DNA from: Streptomyces sp. B3I8
Lineage (GTDB): Bacteria; Actinomycetota; Actinomycetes; Streptomycetales; Streptomycetaceae
Length of the DNA: 64,000 nt
Direction: 5' to 3'
NCBI RefSeq assembly: GCF_030816915.1
Contig: NZ_JAUSYN010000002.1
Location: 4,167,501-4,231,500 of the forward strand
The translations under genes and the position numbers were made by a program. The notes below the pieces were generated by a model. The model was not told the origin of the DNA. It did not search any database and saw only the letters and a list, made by a program, of their open reading frames with translations. Of this stretch, positions 1 through 8,928 are shown one piece after another (position 1 is the stretch's first letter; every line of letters begins with the position of its first letter).

Positions 1-506
1 GCGCCCGCGCCGGCGATGGCGCCGTAGATGCCGAACGCCTTGCCGCGCTCGCGCGGGTCGGTGAACGTCGTGGTCATCAGGGACAGCGCGGAGGGCGCGA
101 GGACGGCGCCGAACACGCCCTGCAGGGCGCGCGCGGCGAAGAGCATGCCGGGGCTGCCGGCCGCGCCGCCGATGCCGGAGGCGACGGCGAAGCCGATCAG
201 GCCGAAGATGAAGGTGCGCTTGCGGCCGACACGGTCGGCGACGCGGCCGCCGAGCAGCAGCAGACCGCCGAAGGCGAGGGTGTAGGCGGTGATGACCCAC
301 TGGCGGTTGCCGTCGGTCATGCCCAGCGCCTTCTGCGCGGACGGCAGCGCGATGTTCACGATGGTCGCGTCGAGGACGACCATCAGCTGGGCCAGCGCGA
401 TGATCACCAGACCCCACCAGCGACGGGGGTCCGGTGCCTCGACGGCGGTGCCGGAGGGGGGTGCCGGGGCCGTGCGTACGGCCTCGGCGGGCGAGGAGTC
501 GCTCAT
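1..506 (-). CDS. MFS drug/proton antiporter (DHA2-like), N-terminal part, cut by window edge
   Basis: The N-terminal 168 residues of a major facilitator superfamily exporter are visible; the rest lies beyond base 1. It should be an inner-membrane, proton-driven efflux pump. After a Pro/Ala-rich cytoplasmic start there is a first membrane helix ending in LDATIVNIALPS, typical of 14-helix EmrB/QacA-type pumps. The loop GGRVADRVGRKR follows, the MFS motif A between helices 2 and 3. The start is the ATG at 506 on the minus strand. It diverges from a MarR-type regulator 118 bp away, the usual layout of a repressor and the pump it controls. The substrate cannot be predicted. Confidence 0.85.
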   Translation of the reverse strand, partial: MSDSSPAEAVRTAPAPPSGTAVEAPDPRRWWGLVIIALAQLMVVLDATIVNIALPSAQKALGMTDGNRQWVITAYTLAFGGLLLLGGRVADRVGRKRTFIFGLIGFAVASGIGGAAGSPGMLFAARALQGVFGAVLAPSALSLMTTTFTDPRERGKAFGIYGAIAGAG

Positions 507-578
507 TCGCGGGGTGTCGCTTCCTTGGATTCGTGAGGGTCGTCGCTCGGGCTCCCGGCCCGGACCGTCACTTGCGCG

Positions 579-603
579 GATCGTCAGTGACGCTGATCGT
601 CAG
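579..603. promoter_or_regulatory. candidate MarR operator in divergent promoter region
   Basis: The spacer between the exporter and marR holds an 11-bp perfect palindrome, CGTCAGTGACG at 582-592. It also holds two direct copies of GATCGTCAG at 579-587 and 595-603. MarR dimers bind short palindromes in exactly such divergent spacers, so autoregulation plus pump repression is the natural inference. No binding data support it. Confidence 0.4.
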
Positions 604-624
604 GTGCCAGGATACGCTACCTCC

Positions 625-1116
625 ATGACGGGCGCGTATCTCCCCGGTGACCTCTCCGGTGACCTCTCCGCGAGGCTGGGTTATCTGTTCAAGCACGCCT
701 ATTTCCGGCTCAGCGAACGGATGACGGCGGCGCTGGAGCCCTACGGGATGAACCCGCGCGAGCTCGGCGTGCTCTCGTCGATCGAGGGGGACGGCCAGGA
801 GTGGTCGCAGATGGAGCTCGCGGGACGGCTCGGGGTGGACCGCACGACGATGGTGGCGATCATCGACGCGCTGGAGGACAAGGGGTTCGTCGAACGGCGC
901 CGCAGCGAGCGCGACCGGCGGCGCAACGTCGTCATGCTGACGGAGGAGGGGGCGCGGTGCCGTCGCGCCGCGGACGAGGCGCGGCTGGACGTCGAACGGG
1001 AGTTCCTGGCCCCACTGGACGCGGAGACGGCCGCCGTGCTGACCGGCGCGCTGCGCACCCTGTACGCGGCCCACGGCCGGGGGAACCGCCCGAACTGCCC
1101 GCCGCCCGGCCCGTGA
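625..1116 (+). CDS. MarR-family transcriptional regulator
   Basis: This is a 163-residue winged-helix regulator. The central part (around residues 50-105) reads as a MarR DNA-binding domain: MNPRELGVLSSIE, then QMELAGRLGVDRTTMVAIID, then the wing GFVERRRSERDRRRNVVMLT. The flanking helices should form the dimer interface. Translation is placed at the ATG at 625; reading further upstream would run into the divergent promoter region. It is transcribed away from an MFS exporter and probably represses it, with release by a small phenolic or xenobiotic ligand as in other MarR systems. The ligand is not predictable. Confidence 0.9.
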   Translation: MTGAYLPGDLSGDLSARLGYLFKHAYFRLSERMTAALEPYGMNPRELGVLSSIEGDGQEWSQMELAGRLGVDRTTMVAIIDALEDKGFVERRRSERDRRRNVVMLTEEGARCRRAADEARLDVEREFLAPLDAETAAVLTGALRTLYAAHGRGNRPNCPPPGP

Positions 1117-1129
1117 AACGCGTCACCAC

Positions 1130-1148
1130 TGACACGTGAACCGTGTCA
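1130..1148. promoter_or_regulatory. inverted repeat TGACACG-N5-CGTGTCA after marR
   Basis: A perfect 7-bp inverted repeat lies 14 bp past the marR stop. It could be a weak terminator stem (no T-run follows) or an operator. The 512-bp gap 1117-1628 otherwise holds only the S10 promoter region and a long untranslated leader. Confidence 0.35.
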
Positions 1149-1249
1149 CCGCTCGGCCCCGGCGCGGGCACCGAACCGTGCCTCCGCACGCCGTGCAACC
1201 CCCCGTTGGTTTGATCCGCGTCACTCCCGGGGTATTCTCCTGCGCTCAA

Positions 1250-1280
1250 TTGGCGCGCGAAGCGCCCCGTATGGCAGACT
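1250..1280 (+). promoter_or_regulatory. candidate S10-operon promoter
   Basis: TTGGCG at 1250-1255 and CAGACT at 1275-1280, 19 bp apart, resemble a housekeeping sigma promoter. The -35 box merges with a short inverted repeat (GGCGCGCGAAGCGCC). Use of this promoter would leave a leader of about 340 nt before rpsJ. That is long enough for autogenous control, but no L4-binding structure can be recognised by eye. Confidence 0.4.
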
Positions 1281-1628
1281 AGCGGGGTTGCTCGGTCGAG
1301 TGCCGATGCTGCGCGCCTCCCGCCGGGAGGACCGGAAGCGAGTCCCACAGTACTCGTCGTCCCAACTGCCCTCGGGCAGCTCTGGGGCGGACGTACGGGA
1401 ATCTTCCGGGAAGTGTCAGCGGGGTACCGGCCAGGCGCCCGGTGGGCCTCTCGCCCTCGGTCCGCGGTTCCGGAAGGGCCCGCACTTCCCAGAGCAGGGA
1501 TGTTCGAACAAGGGACATCTGTGTCAGCGGAAGCGCGACACGCCCGACCGCGTGGGTCGGAGAGCGAGAGGGGGAGCACAAGCCCCCGGGTTCCAGAGCG
1601 TTACGAGAGACAGGACTACTGAGTAGCC

Positions 1629-1937
1629 ATGGCGGGACAGAAGATCCGCATCCGGCTCAAGGCCTACGACCACGAGGTCATCGACTCCTCGGCGAAGAAG
1701 ATCGTCGAGACGGTGACGCGCACTGGTGCGTCGGTCGCGGGCCCGGTGCCGCTGCCCACTGAGAAGAACGTGTACTGCGTCATCAAGTCGCCGCACAAGT
1801 ACAAGGACTCGCGCGAGCACTTCGAGATGCGCACGCACAAGCGCCTGATCGACATCCTCGACCCGACCCCCAAGACCGTTGACTCTCTGATGCGACTCGA
1901 CCTCCCGGCCGGTGTCGACATCGAGATCAAGCTCTGA
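1629..1937 (+). CDS. rpsJ: 30S ribosomal protein S10
   Basis: This 102-residue protein has the standard length and sequence of bacterial S10 ([20 protein letters not shown] near the start, [12 protein letters not shown] at the end). It binds the head of the small subunit and, as NusE, also takes part in transcription antitermination. It is the first gene of the S10 cluster (rpsJ-rplC-rplD-rplW-rplB-rpsS-rplV-rpsC-rplP-rpmC-rpsQ), with rplC starting 17 bp after its stop. The leader upstream is about 500 bp without another gene. Identification is secure. Confidence 0.98.
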   Translation: MAGQKIRIRLKAYDHEVIDSSAKKIVETVTRTGASVAGPVPLPTEKNVYCVIKSPHKYKDSREHFEMRTHKRLIDILDPTPKTVDSLMRLDLPAGVDIEIKL

Positions 1938-1954
1938 AGGCCGGTGATCTGAAG

Positions 1955-2599
1955 ATGACCAAGCAGATCAAGGGCATCCTGGGCGAGAAGCTCGGCATGA
2001 CGCAGGTGTGGGACGAGAACAACCGTGTCGTCCCGGTCACCGTCGTCAAGGCCGGTCCCAACGTCGTCACCCAGGTCCGCACGAACGACGCCGACGGCTA
2101 CGAGTCCGTCCAGATCGCGTTCGGCGACATCGACCCCCGCAAGGTGAACAAGCCCCTCAAGGGCCACTTCGCCAAGGCGGACGTCACCCCCCGCCGTCAC
2201 CTCGTCGAGATCCGCACGGCCGACGCCGCCGAGTACACGCTCGGCCAGGAAGTCACCGCCGAGGTCTTCGAGTCCGGCGTGAAGGTCGACGTCACCGGCA
2301 AGAGCAAGGGCAAGGGCTTCGCCGGTGTCATGAAGCGTCACAACTTCAAGGGCCTCGGCGCCGGTCACGGCACCCAGCGCAAGCACCGCTCGCCGGGCTC
2401 CATCGGTGGCTGCGCCACCCCGGGCCGCGTGTTCAAGGGCCTCCGCATGGCGGGCCGCATGGGCAACGAGCGGGTCACCACCCAGAACCTGACCGTCCAC
2501 GCCGTTGACGCGGAGAAGGGTCTGCTGCTCATCAAGGGCGCGGTTCCCGGTCCGAACGGCGGCCTCGTCCTGGTCCGCACCGCGGCCAAGGGGGCCTGA
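1955..2599 (+). CDS. rplC: 50S ribosomal protein L3
   Basis: This is a 214-residue L3, one of the assembly-initiating proteins of the large subunit near the peptidyl transferase centre. It opens with the typical [15 protein letters not shown]. The central loop with [22 protein letters not shown] is the extension that reaches toward the A site and carries the glutamine methylated in other bacteria. It is the second gene of the S10 cluster, 17 bp after rpsJ and 7 bp before rplD, so the three are almost certainly co-transcribed. Length is normal and no anomaly is seen. Confidence 0.98.
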   Translation: MTKQIKGILGEKLGMTQVWDENNRVVPVTVVKAGPNVVTQVRTNDADGYESVQIAFGDIDPRKVNKPLKGHFAKADVTPRRHLVEIRTADAAEYTLGQEVTAEVFESGVKVDVTGKSKGKGFAGVMKRHNFKGLGAGHGTQRKHRSPGSIGGCATPGRVFKGLRMAGRMGNERVTTQNLTVHAVDAEKGLLLIKGAVPGPNGGLVLVRTAAKGA

Positions 2600-2606
2600 G
2601 GAACCG

Positions 2607-3266
2607 ATGAGCACTGTTGACATCCTTTCGCCTGCCGGCGAGAAGACCGGTAGCGTCGAGCTCCCCGCGGAGATCTTCGGCGTGGAGAAGATCAGCATCC
2701 CGCTGATCCACCAGGTCGTCGTCGCGCAGAACGCCGCTGCCCGCCAGGGCACGCACAAGACCAAGCGTCGCGGCGAGGTCCGCGGTGGCGGCAAGAAGCC
2801 GTACCGCCAGAAGGGCACCGGCCGCGCCCGTCAGGGTTCGACCCGTGCGCCGCAGTTCGCCGGCGGTGGCGTCGTCCACGGCCCGCAGCCGCGTGACTAC
2901 TCGCAGCGGACCCCGAAGAAGATGAAGGCCGCGGCCCTGCGCCACGCCCTCACCGACCGGGCCCGCCACAACCGGATCCACGTCGTCACCGGCGTGATCG
3001 AGGGCGAGACCGCCTCCACCAAGGCCGCTCGGACGCTGTTCGGCAAGATCTCGGAGCGCAAGAACCTGCTCCTGGTCATCGACCGCGCCGACGAGGCCGC
3101 GTGGCTGTCCGCCCGCAACCTGCCCCAGGTCCACATCCTGGAGCCGGGCCAGCTGAACACGTACGACGTTCTCGTCTCGGACGACGTGGTCTTCACCCAG
3201 GCCGCCTTCGAGTCCTTCGTCGCCGGCCCGAACAAGGCCAACGACACCGAAGGGAGCGAGGCCTGA
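2607..3266 (+). CDS. rplD: 50S ribosomal protein L4
   Basis: This 219-residue L4 is an early-assembling 23S rRNA binder lining the exit tunnel. In enterobacteria it is also the autogenous repressor of the S10 operon. The conserved loop [20 protein letters not shown] and [15 protein letters not shown] are present. The start is the ATG at 2607, preceded by GAGGAACCG; the open frame extends further upstream only as a shadow inside rplC. Its stop overlaps the rplW start (TGATG), indicating translational coupling. Confidence 0.97.
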   Translation: MSTVDILSPAGEKTGSVELPAEIFGVEKISIPLIHQVVVAQNAAARQGTHKTKRRGEVRGGGKKPYRQKGTGRARQGSTRAPQFAGGGVVHGPQPRDYSQRTPKKMKAAALRHALTDRARHNRIHVVTGVIEGETASTKAARTLFGKISERKNLLLVIDRADEAAWLSARNLPQVHILEPGQLNTYDVLVSDDVVFTQAAFESFVAGPNKANDTEGSEA

Positions 3267-3685
3267 TGGCTACGCGTCACCCGTCCATCGCCTCCAAGGC
3301 GGCCAAGGCCGCCAAGGCCGCGCGCGTCGCCAAGGCGCGCCGCCACGCCGCCGAGGGCAAGAACACGGTCGAGACCCCGGTCAGCAAGTCGTTCACGGAC
3401 CCCCGTGACGTGCTGCTGAAGCCGGTCGTCTCCGAGAAGAGCTACGCCCTGCTCGACGACAACAAGTACACGTTCATCGTCGCGCCGGGCAGCAACAAGA
3501 CCCAGATCAAGCAGGCCGTCGAGGCGGTCTTCGAGGTCAAGGTCACCGGGGTCAACACGATCAACCGGCAGGGCAAGCGCAAGCGCACCCGCACCGGCTT
3601 CGGTCAGCGTGCCGGCACCAAGCGCGCGATCGTGACCCTTGCCGAGGGCGACCGTATCGACATCTTCGGCGGTCCGACCTCCTGA
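3266..3685 (+). CDS. rplW: 50S ribosomal protein L23
   Basis: L23 sits at the tunnel exit and is the docking site for trigger factor and signal recognition particle. The core ([21 protein letters not shown] through GRRIDIFGG-like end) is canonical. The 139-residue protein has an N-terminal extension of about 40 residues rich in Lys and Ala ([17 protein letters not shown]), absent from the roughly 100-residue enterobacterial L23. To my knowledge such extensions are usual in streptomycetes. The ATG at 3266 overlaps the rplD stop by one base. A 51-bp gap precedes rplB. Confidence 0.97.
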   Translation: MATRHPSIASKAAKAAKAARVAKARRHAAEGKNTVETPVSKSFTDPRDVLLKPVVSEKSYALLDDNKYTFIVAPGSNKTQIKQAVEAVFEVKVTGVNTINRQGKRKRTRTGFGQRAGTKRAIVTLAEGDRIDIFGGPTS

Positions 3686-3736
3686 CGGAGGTTCGGAACG
3701 TCCAGATAATCGGAACTTTCCGAGGACTGAGAGACA

Positions 3737-4573
3737 ATGGGTATCCGCAAGTACAAGCCGACGACTCCTGGCCGTCGTGGCGCCAGCGTCGCCGACTTCG
3801 TCGAGGTCACGCGGTCCACGCCGGAGAAGTCGCTGGTCCGTCCCCTGCACAGCAAGGGCGGCCGTAACAATTCCGGTCGTGTGACCGTTCGCCACCAGGG
3901 TGGCGGACACAAGCGCGCCTACCGCGTGATCGACTTCCGTCGTCACGACAAGGACGGCGTGCCGGCGAAGGTCGCGCACATCGAGTACGACCCCAACCGC
4001 ACCGCGCGCATCGCGCTGCTGCACTACGCCGACGGTGAGAAGCGCTACATCCTCGCCCCGCGTGGCCTGTCGCAGGGCGACCGCGTCGAGAACGGTCCCG
4101 GCGCCGACATCAAGCCGGGCAACAACCTCGCGCTGCGCAACATCCCGGTCGGTACCACGCTGCACGCCATCGAGCTGCGGCCGGGCGGCGGCGCCAAGTT
4201 CGCCCGCTCCGCCGGTGCTTCGGTGCAGCTGCTCGCGAAGGAGGGCTCGATGGCCCACCTCCGCATGCCGTCCGGTGAGATCCGCCTGGTCGACCAGCGC
4301 TGCCGCGCCACGGTCGGCGAGGTCGGCAACGCCGAGCAGTCGAACATCAACTGGGGCAAGGCCGGACGCAAGCGCTGGCTGGGCGTCCGCCCGACCGTGC
4401 GTGGTGTGGTCATGAACCCCGTCGACCACCCGCACGGTGGTGGCGAGGGCCGCACCTCCGGTGGTCGCCACCCGGTGTCCCCGTGGGGCAAGAAGGAAGG
4501 TCGTACTCGTTCGCCCAAGAAGGCGTCGAACAAGTACATCGTCCGCCGCCGCAAGACGAACAAGAAGCGCTAG
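3737..4573 (+). CDS. rplB: 50S ribosomal protein L2
   Basis: This 278-residue L2 is a universally conserved protein needed for subunit joining and peptidyl transferase activity. The family signature near the C-terminus, [17 protein letters not shown], is complete, including the histidine in HPHGGG. The N-terminal RNA-binding region begins [14 protein letters not shown]. The ATG at 3737 follows the ribosome-binding sequence GAGAGACA. rpsS starts 12 bp after the stop. Length and sequence are standard. Confidence 0.98.
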   Translation: MGIRKYKPTTPGRRGASVADFVEVTRSTPEKSLVRPLHSKGGRNNSGRVTVRHQGGGHKRAYRVIDFRRHDKDGVPAKVAHIEYDPNRTARIALLHYADGEKRYILAPRGLSQGDRVENGPGADIKPGNNLALRNIPVGTTLHAIELRPGGGAKFARSAGASVQLLAKEGSMAHLRMPSGEIRLVDQRCRATVGEVGNAEQSNINWGKAGRKRWLGVRPTVRGVVMNPVDHPHGGGEGRTSGGRHPVSPWGKKEGRTRSPKKASNKYIVRRRKTNKKR

Positions 4574-4585
4574 GAGCGGGTTCAG

Positions 4586-4867
4586 ATGCCGCGCAGTCTC
4601 AAGAAGGGGCCCTTCGTCGACGACCACCTCATCAAGAAGGTGGACGTCCAGAACGAAGCGGGTTCCAAGAACGTCATCAAGACCTGGTCCCGTCGCTCGA
4701 TGATCGTCCCGGCCATGCTCGGCCACACGATCGCGGTGCACAACGGCAAGACCCACATCCCGGTGTTTGTCACCGAGTCGATGGTCGGCCACAAGCTCGG
4801 CGAGTTCTCGCCGACGCGCACCTTCCGGGGTCACGTCAAGGACGACCGGAAGTCGAAGCGCCGCTAA
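4586..4867 (+). CDS. rpsS: 30S ribosomal protein S19
   Basis: This 93-residue S19 belongs to the head of the small subunit and contacts the P-site tRNA and the inter-subunit bridge with L5. The start [15 protein letters not shown] and the family signature region [18 protein letters not shown] are clear. It lies between rplB (12-bp gap) and rplV. Length is the usual 92-93 residues, and no anomaly is seen. Confidence 0.98.
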   Translation: MPRSLKKGPFVDDHLIKKVDVQNEAGSKNVIKTWSRRSMIVPAMLGHTIAVHNGKTHIPVFVTESMVGHKLGEFSPTRTFRGHVKDDRKSKRR

Positions 4868-4909
4868 CAGCGGGGTGGAATGACCATGACAAACACTGAA
4901 GGGACAACC

Positions 4910-5257
4910 ATGGAAGCCAGGGCCCAGGCGCGGTACATCCGCGTCACGCCCATGAAGGCCCGCCGCGTGGTGGACCTCATCCGTGGCATGGACGCCACGG
5001 AGGCTCAGGCGGTCCTGCGTTTCGCCCCGCAGGCCGCGAGCGTGCCGGTCGGCAAGGTGCTGGACAGCGCCATCGCCAACGCCGCGCACAACTACGACCA
5101 CACCGACGCCGACAGCCTCGTCATCTCCGAGGCCTACGTCGACGAGGGTCCGACCCTGAAGCGGTTCCGGCCGCGCGCCCAGGGCCGTGCCTACCGGATC
5201 CGCAAGCGGACCAGCCACATCACCGTGGTCGTCAGCAGCAAGGAAGGAACCCGGTAA
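4910..5257 (+). CDS. rplV: 50S ribosomal protein L22
   Basis: L22 lines the exit tunnel, and its beta hairpin is a known site of macrolide resistance. With the start used here (ATG 4910) the protein has 115 residues and begins [20 protein letters not shown], which matches the N-terminus of L22 proteins generally. A good ribosome-binding site (GAAGGGA, 5 bp before) supports it. Two further in-frame ATGs at 4880 and 4886 would add [10 protein letters not shown] and are possible starts. The stop overlaps the rpsC start (TAATG), indicating translational coupling. Confidence 0.95.
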   Translation: MEARAQARYIRVTPMKARRVVDLIRGMDATEAQAVLRFAPQAASVPVGKVLDSAIANAAHNYDHTDADSLVISEAYVDEGPTLKRFRPRAQGRAYRIRKRTSHITVVVSSKEGTR

Positions 5258-6096
5258 TGGGCCAGAAGGTAAACCCGCACGGGTTCCGGCTCGGCATCAC
5301 CACCGACTTCAAGTCGCGTTGGTACGCCGATAAGCTGTACAAGGACTACGTCAAGGAAGACGTCGCCATCCGTCGGATGATGACGTCCGGCATGGAGCGC
5401 GCCGGCATCTCCAAGGTCGAGATCGAGCGCACCCGTGACCGCGTCCGTGTGGACATCCACACGGCCCGTCCGGGCATCGTCATCGGCCGCCGCGGCGCCG
5501 AGGCCGACCGCATCCGCGGTGACCTGGAGAAGCTGACCGGCAAGCAGGTCCAGCTGAACATCCTCGAGGTCAAGAGCCCGGAGACGGACGCTCAGCTGGT
5601 GGCCCAGGCCGTCGCCGAGCAGCTGTCCTCCCGCGTCTCCTTCCGTCGCGCCATGCGCAAGAGCATGCAGGGCACGATGAAGGCCGGTGCCAAGGGCATC
5701 AAGATCCAGTGCGGTGGCCGCCTCGGCGGCGCCGAGATGTCCCGCTCGGAGTTCTACCGCGAGGGCCGTGTGCCCCTGCACACGCTCCGCGCGAACGTGG
5801 ACTACGGCTTCTTCGAGGCCAAGACGACCTTCGGCCGCATCGGTGTGAAGGTCTGGATCTACAAGGGCGACGTCAAGAACATCGCCGAGGTCCGCGCCGA
5901 GAACGCGGCCGCCCGCGCCGGCAACCGCCCGGCCCGCGGCGGTGCCGACCGTCCGGCCCGCGGTGGCCGCGGTGGCGAGCGTGGCGGTCGCGGCCGCAAG
6001 CCGCAGCAGCAGTCCGCGCCGGCTGCCGAGGCCCCCAAGGCCGACGCTCCCGCCGCCGCTGCCGCTCCGGCTGAGAGCACCGGAACGGAGGCCTGA
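5257..6096 (+). CDS. rpsC: 30S ribosomal protein S3
   Basis: S3 forms part of the mRNA entry channel and helicase. The KH domain motif [16 protein letters not shown] and the C-terminal domain ([22 protein letters not shown]) are intact. At 279 residues it is about 45 longer than enterobacterial S3, because of a C-terminal tail of Arg-Gly repeats ([17 protein letters not shown]) followed by an Ala/Pro/Glu-rich end. Such basic and acidic extensions are typical of high-GC actinobacteria. It overlaps rplV by one base and is followed by rplP after 5 bp. Confidence 0.97.
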   Translation: MGQKVNPHGFRLGITTDFKSRWYADKLYKDYVKEDVAIRRMMTSGMERAGISKVEIERTRDRVRVDIHTARPGIVIGRRGAEADRIRGDLEKLTGKQVQLNILEVKSPETDAQLVAQAVAEQLSSRVSFRRAMRKSMQGTMKAGAKGIKIQCGGRLGGAEMSRSEFYREGRVPLHTLRANVDYGFFEAKTTFGRIGVKVWIYKGDVKNIAEVRAENAAARAGNRPARGGADRPARGGRGGERGGRGRKPQQQSAPAAEAPKADAPAAAAAPAESTGTEA

Positions 6097-6101
6097 CCGA
6101 C

Positions 6102-6521
6102 ATGCTGATCCCCCGTAGGGTCAAGCACCGCAAGCAGCACCACCCGAAGCGCCGTGGTCAGGCCAAGGGCGGTACTACGGTTTCGTTCGGCGAGTACGGC
6201 ATTCAGGCCCTCACGCCGGCGTACGTGACCAACCGCCAGATCGAGGCGGCCCGTATCGCGATGACCCGCCACATCAAGCGTGGCGGCAAGGTCTGGATCA
6301 ACATCTACCCGGACCGCCCGCTCACGAAGAAGCCGGCCGAGACCCGCATGGGTTCCGGTAAGGGTTCGCCGGAGTGGTGGATCGCGAACGTGCACCCGGG
6401 TCGGGTCATGTTCGAGCTGTCCTACCCCAACGAGAAGATCGCCCGTGAGGCGCTGACTCGTGCGGCCCACAAGCTGCCGATGAAGTGCCGGATCGTCAAG
6501 CGCGAGGCAGGTGAAGCGTGA
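6102..6521 (+). CDS. rplP: 50S ribosomal protein L16
   Basis: L16 (139 residues) organises the A-site region of the large subunit. It begins [19 protein letters not shown] and contains the signatures [20 protein letters not shown] and [16 protein letters not shown], all canonical. The stop codon overlaps the rpmC start. It is part of the tightly packed rpsC-rplP-rpmC-rpsQ segment, where every junction is within 5 bp or overlaps. This favours coupled translation. Confidence 0.98.
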   Translation: MLIPRRVKHRKQHHPKRRGQAKGGTTVSFGEYGIQALTPAYVTNRQIEAARIAMTRHIKRGGKVWINIYPDRPLTKKPAETRMGSGKGSPEWWIANVHPGRVMFELSYPNEKIAREALTRAAHKLPMKCRIVKREAGEA

Positions 6522-6745
6522 TGTCGGCCGGTACCAAGGCGTCCGAGCTGCGCGAACTGGGTGACGAGGAGCTTCTGGCGAAGCTCCGCGAAGCCAAGGA
6601 AGAGCTGTTCAACCTCCGCTTCCAGGCGGCGACCGGTCAGCTCGAGAACCACGGTCGGCTGAAGGCCGTCCGGAAGGACATCGCGCGGATCTACACCCTG
6701 ATGCGTGAGCGCGAGCTGGGCATCGAGACGGTGGAGAGCGCCTGA
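6521..6745 (+). CDS. rpmC: 50S ribosomal protein L29
   Basis: L29 is a small helical protein at the tunnel exit next to L23, part of the signal-recognition-particle docking platform. The 74-residue product has the family core [20 protein letters not shown] followed by the [16 protein letters not shown] helix. The ATG at 6521 overlaps the rplP stop (TGATG). A GTG three bases earlier is in frame and would add one residue. The stop likewise overlaps rpsQ. Confidence 0.96.
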   Translation: MSAGTKASELRELGDEELLAKLREAKEELFNLRFQAATGQLENHGRLKAVRKDIARIYTLMRERELGIETVESA

Positions 6746-7032
6746 TGAGTGAGAGCAACGTGACTGAGCAGACTGCAGAGGCCCGCGGCTTCCGCAAGAC
6801 CCGCGAGGGTCTCGTCGTCAGCGACAAGATGGACAAGACCGTCGTCGTCGCTGTCGAGGACCGCGTCAAGCACGCGCTGTACGGCAAGGTCATCCGCCGT
6901 ACCAACAAGCTCAAGGCGCACGACGAGCAGAACGCCGCGGGTGTCGGCGACCGTGTCCTCCTCATGGAGACCCGGCCGCTGTCCGCGACGAAGCGCTGGC
7001 GCGTCGTCGAGATCCTCGAGAAGGCGAAGTAA
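6745..7032 (+). CDS. rpsQ: 30S ribosomal protein S17
   Basis: S17 (95 residues) is a primary 16S rRNA binder with an OB fold. The core [20 protein letters not shown] and the motif [24 protein letters not shown] are present. An N-terminal extension ([14 protein letters not shown]) lengthens it slightly compared with the enterobacterial protein. The ATG at 6745 overlaps the rpmC stop. It is the last gene of the S10 set; an unusually long structured spacer (7033-7246) separates it from rplN. Confidence 0.97.
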   Translation: MSESNVTEQTAEARGFRKTREGLVVSDKMDKTVVVAVEDRVKHALYGKVIRRTNKLKAHDEQNAAGVGDRVLLMETRPLSATKRWRVVEILEKAK

Positions 7033-7246
7033 TCAAGCGGGGGACACCTCCCCCGCTGCCCCCCCCGCCGGGGGTTCCGCGCCCGGACCCCCTGAGGGCC
7101 CGGGAGCACGAACCCCCGGCGCGGGTCGCCCGCCTGAGAGGCACAAGTAATTCCTGCGGGAGCAGCCCGCAGGACGGTTCCGCCAGGCTCGCAGGGCCGC
7201 CACACACGGCGCCCCGCGGGAACCGGCAGACAATCAGGAGATAGAC
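7033..7246 (+). promoter_or_regulatory. hairpin-rich spacer between the S10 and spc gene sets
   Basis: This 214-bp gap holds several inverted repeats. The arms are 7037-7044/7049-7056 (8 bp, 4-nt loop), 7066-7077/7110-7121 (12 bp, enclosing CCCGG 7082-7086 with CCGGG 7100-7104), 7152-7160/7166-7174 (9 bp) and 7175-7181/7219-7225 (7 bp). No gene is seen. It may attenuate or process the transcript between the two clusters. The rplN ribosome-binding site AGGAG is at 7235-7239. Confidence 0.55.
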
Positions 7247-7615
7247 GTGATCCAGCAGGAGTCGCGACTGCGCGTCGCCGACAACACGGGTGCGAAGGAA
7301 ATTCTCACCATCCGTGTGCTCGGTGGCTCCGGTCGCCGCTACGCGGGCATCGGTGACGTCATCGTCGCCACCGTCAAGGACGCGATCCCCGGTGGCAACG
7401 TGAAGAAGGGTGACGTCGTCAAGGCGGTCATCGTTCGCACCGTCAAGGAGCGCCGCCGTCCGGACGGCTCGTACATCCGCTTCGACGAGAACGCCGCCGT
7501 CATTCTGAAGAACGACGGCGACCCTCGCGGCACCCGTATCTTCGGCCCCGTCGGCCGTGAGCTGCGCGAGAAGAAGTTCATGAAGATCATCTCCCTCGCG
7601 CCGGAGGTGCTGTGA
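7247..7615 (+). CDS. rplN: 50S ribosomal protein L14
   Basis: L14 (122 residues) sits at the subunit interface and, with L19, forms an inter-subunit bridge. The start [19 protein letters not shown] and the signature region [16 protein letters not shown] are canonical, and the length is exactly that of the family. Translation begins at GTG 7247, preceded by AGGAG with a 7-base gap. It opens the spc gene set (rplN-rplX-rplE-rpsN-rpsH-rplF-rplR-rpsE-rpmD-rplO) after the long hairpin-rich spacer. Confidence 0.98.
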   Translation: MIQQESRLRVADNTGAKEILTIRVLGGSGRRYAGIGDVIVATVKDAIPGGNVKKGDVVKAVIVRTVKERRRPDGSYIRFDENAAVILKNDGDPRGTRIFGPVGRELREKKFMKIISLAPEVL

Positions 7616-7617
7616 GC

Positions 7618-7941
7618 ATGAAGATCAAGAAGGGCGACCTGGTCCAGGTCATCACCGGTAAGGACAAGGGCAAGCAGGGCAAGGTCATCGCGGCCTTCCC
7701 CCGCGAGGACCGCGTCCTGGTCGAGGGTGTCAACCGGGTCAAGAAGCACACCAAGGCCGGCCCGACCGCCAGCGGCTCGCAGGCCGGCGGCATCGTGACC
7801 ACCGAGGCCCCCGTCCACGTCTCCAACGTCCAGCTGGTCGTGGAGAAGGACGGCAACAAGGTCGTCACGCGCGTCGGTTACCGCTTCGACGAGGACGGCA
7901 ACAAGATCCGCGTTGCCAAGCGGACGGGTGAGGACATCTGA
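7618..7941 (+). CDS. rplX: 50S ribosomal protein L24
   Basis: L24 is an assembly-initiator protein at the tunnel exit. The KOW motif is visible near the start ([20 protein letters not shown]), and the following region [20 protein letters not shown] is typical. The ATG at 7618 gives 107 residues beginning directly with MKIKKGDL. An in-frame GTG at 7612 overlapping the rplN stop is closer to the GGAGG at 7602 and would add two residues. The stop overlaps the rplE start (TGATG). Confidence 0.96.
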   Translation: MKIKKGDLVQVITGKDKGKQGKVIAAFPREDRVLVEGVNRVKKHTKAGPTASGSQAGGIVTTEAPVHVSNVQLVVEKDGNKVVTRVGYRFDEDGNKIRVAKRTGEDI

Positions 7942-8498
7942 TGGCTACCACCACGACTCCGCGTCTCAAGACGAAGTACCGCGAGGAGATCGCGGGCAAG
8001 CTGCGTGACGAGTTCAAGTACGAGAACGTCATGCAGATCCCCGGTCTCGTCAAGATCGTGGTCAACATGGGTGTCGGCGACGCCGCCCGTGACTCCAAGC
8101 TCATGGACGGTGCCGTCCGTGACCTGACCACCATCACCGGTCAGAAGCCGGCCGTCACCAAGGCCCGCAAGTCCATCGCGCAGTTCAAGCTGCGCGAGGG
8201 TCAGCCGATCGGCGCCCACGTCACGCTCCGTGGCGACCGCATGTGGGAGTTCCTGGACCGCACCCTGTCGCTCGCGCTGCCGCGCATCCGCGACTTCCGC
8301 GGTCTGTCCCCCAAGCAGTTCGACGGCCGGGGCAACTACACCTTCGGTCTCACGGAGCAGGTCATGTTCCACGAGATCGACCAGGACAAGATCGACCGCA
8401 CCCGGGGTATGGACATCACCGTGGTGACCACGGCGACCAACGACGCCGAGGGCCGCGCGCTCCTCCGTCACCTCGGCTTCCCCTTCAAGGAGGCGTGA
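7941..8498 (+). CDS. rplE: 50S ribosomal protein L5
   Basis: L5 (185 residues) binds 5S rRNA and forms the B1b bridge with S13 in the small-subunit head. It contains the family signature region [36 protein letters not shown] sequence and the C-terminal [20 protein letters not shown]. The ATG overlaps the rplX stop by one base. rpsN follows after 5 bp with the ribosome-binding sequence AAGGAGG just inside the rplE 3' end. Confidence 0.98.
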   Translation: MATTTTPRLKTKYREEIAGKLRDEFKYENVMQIPGLVKIVVNMGVGDAARDSKLMDGAVRDLTTITGQKPAVTKARKSIAQFKLREGQPIGAHVTLRGDRMWEFLDRTLSLALPRIRDFRGLSPKQFDGRGNYTFGLTEQVMFHEIDQDKIDRTRGMDITVVTTATNDAEGRALLRHLGFPFKEA

Positions 8499-8503
8499 GC
8501 GAG

Positions 8504-8689
8504 ATGGCGAAGAAGGCTCTGATCGCGAAGGCTGCCCGCAAGCCCAAGTTCGGCGTGCGCGCCTACACCCGCTGCCAGCGCTGTGGGCGTCCGCACTCCG
8601 TCTACCGCAAGTTCGGCCTGTGCCGTGTGTGCCTCCGTGAGATGGCTCACCGCGGCGAGCTGCCGGGCGTGACCAAGAGCTCCTGGTAA
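8504..8689 (+). CDS. rpsN: 30S ribosomal protein S14, zinc-binding type
   Basis: This 61-residue S14 belongs to the short, zinc-binding (C+) class. Two pairs of cysteines, in RCQRCG and CRVC, are placed to hold one zinc ion. Streptomycetes typically also carry a zinc-independent S14 elsewhere, induced on zinc limitation; that copy is not in this window. It lies 5 bp after rplE. A 239-bp gap with hairpins follows before rpsH, longer than is usual inside this cluster. Confidence 0.96.
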   Translation: MAKKALIAKAARKPKFGVRAYTRCQRCGRPHSVYRKFGLCRVCLREMAHRGELPGVTKSSW

Positions 8690-8690
8690 A

Positions 8691-8773
8691 ACCCCACTTG
8701 GGGTGCACCAGGGCTCTCGGTAAGCAACTGGGGTCGGCAGGAGGCCCGCCCCGCATGCCGTAGGCTTGCGGGG
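8691..8773 (+). promoter_or_regulatory. hairpins in the rpsN-rpsH gap (possible attenuator)
   Basis: A short stem ACCCCA/TGGGGT (8691-8704) lies 1 bp past the rpsN stop. A larger one has arms CCCCGCA 8749-8755 and TGCGGGG 8767-8773 plus an inner GCC/GGC. Neither has a T-run. They may reduce read-through or be RNA processing sites. No gene fits in the gap. Confidence 0.45.
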
Positions 8774-8928
8774 TTGGGCGCCTGCCGTGCCCTTGTACGT
8801 ACGCGGGTCCACCCGCCAATGAATGCTTACTACGCCGTAGGTCCACCGCGCCGCACCCGTCCCGTCTCGGATCGGGGAGAGGGATGGCGCACCAGGAAAC
8901 CCCGGCGAGAGAGGCCGAAGGCCAATTC

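Noticed and set aside
2897..5218. 773-residue open frame on the minus strand across rplD-rplV
   Set aside because: It lies antisense to securely identified ribosomal genes and is rich in Arg/Gly/Ala/Asp typical of GC-frame shadows; no recognisable domain.
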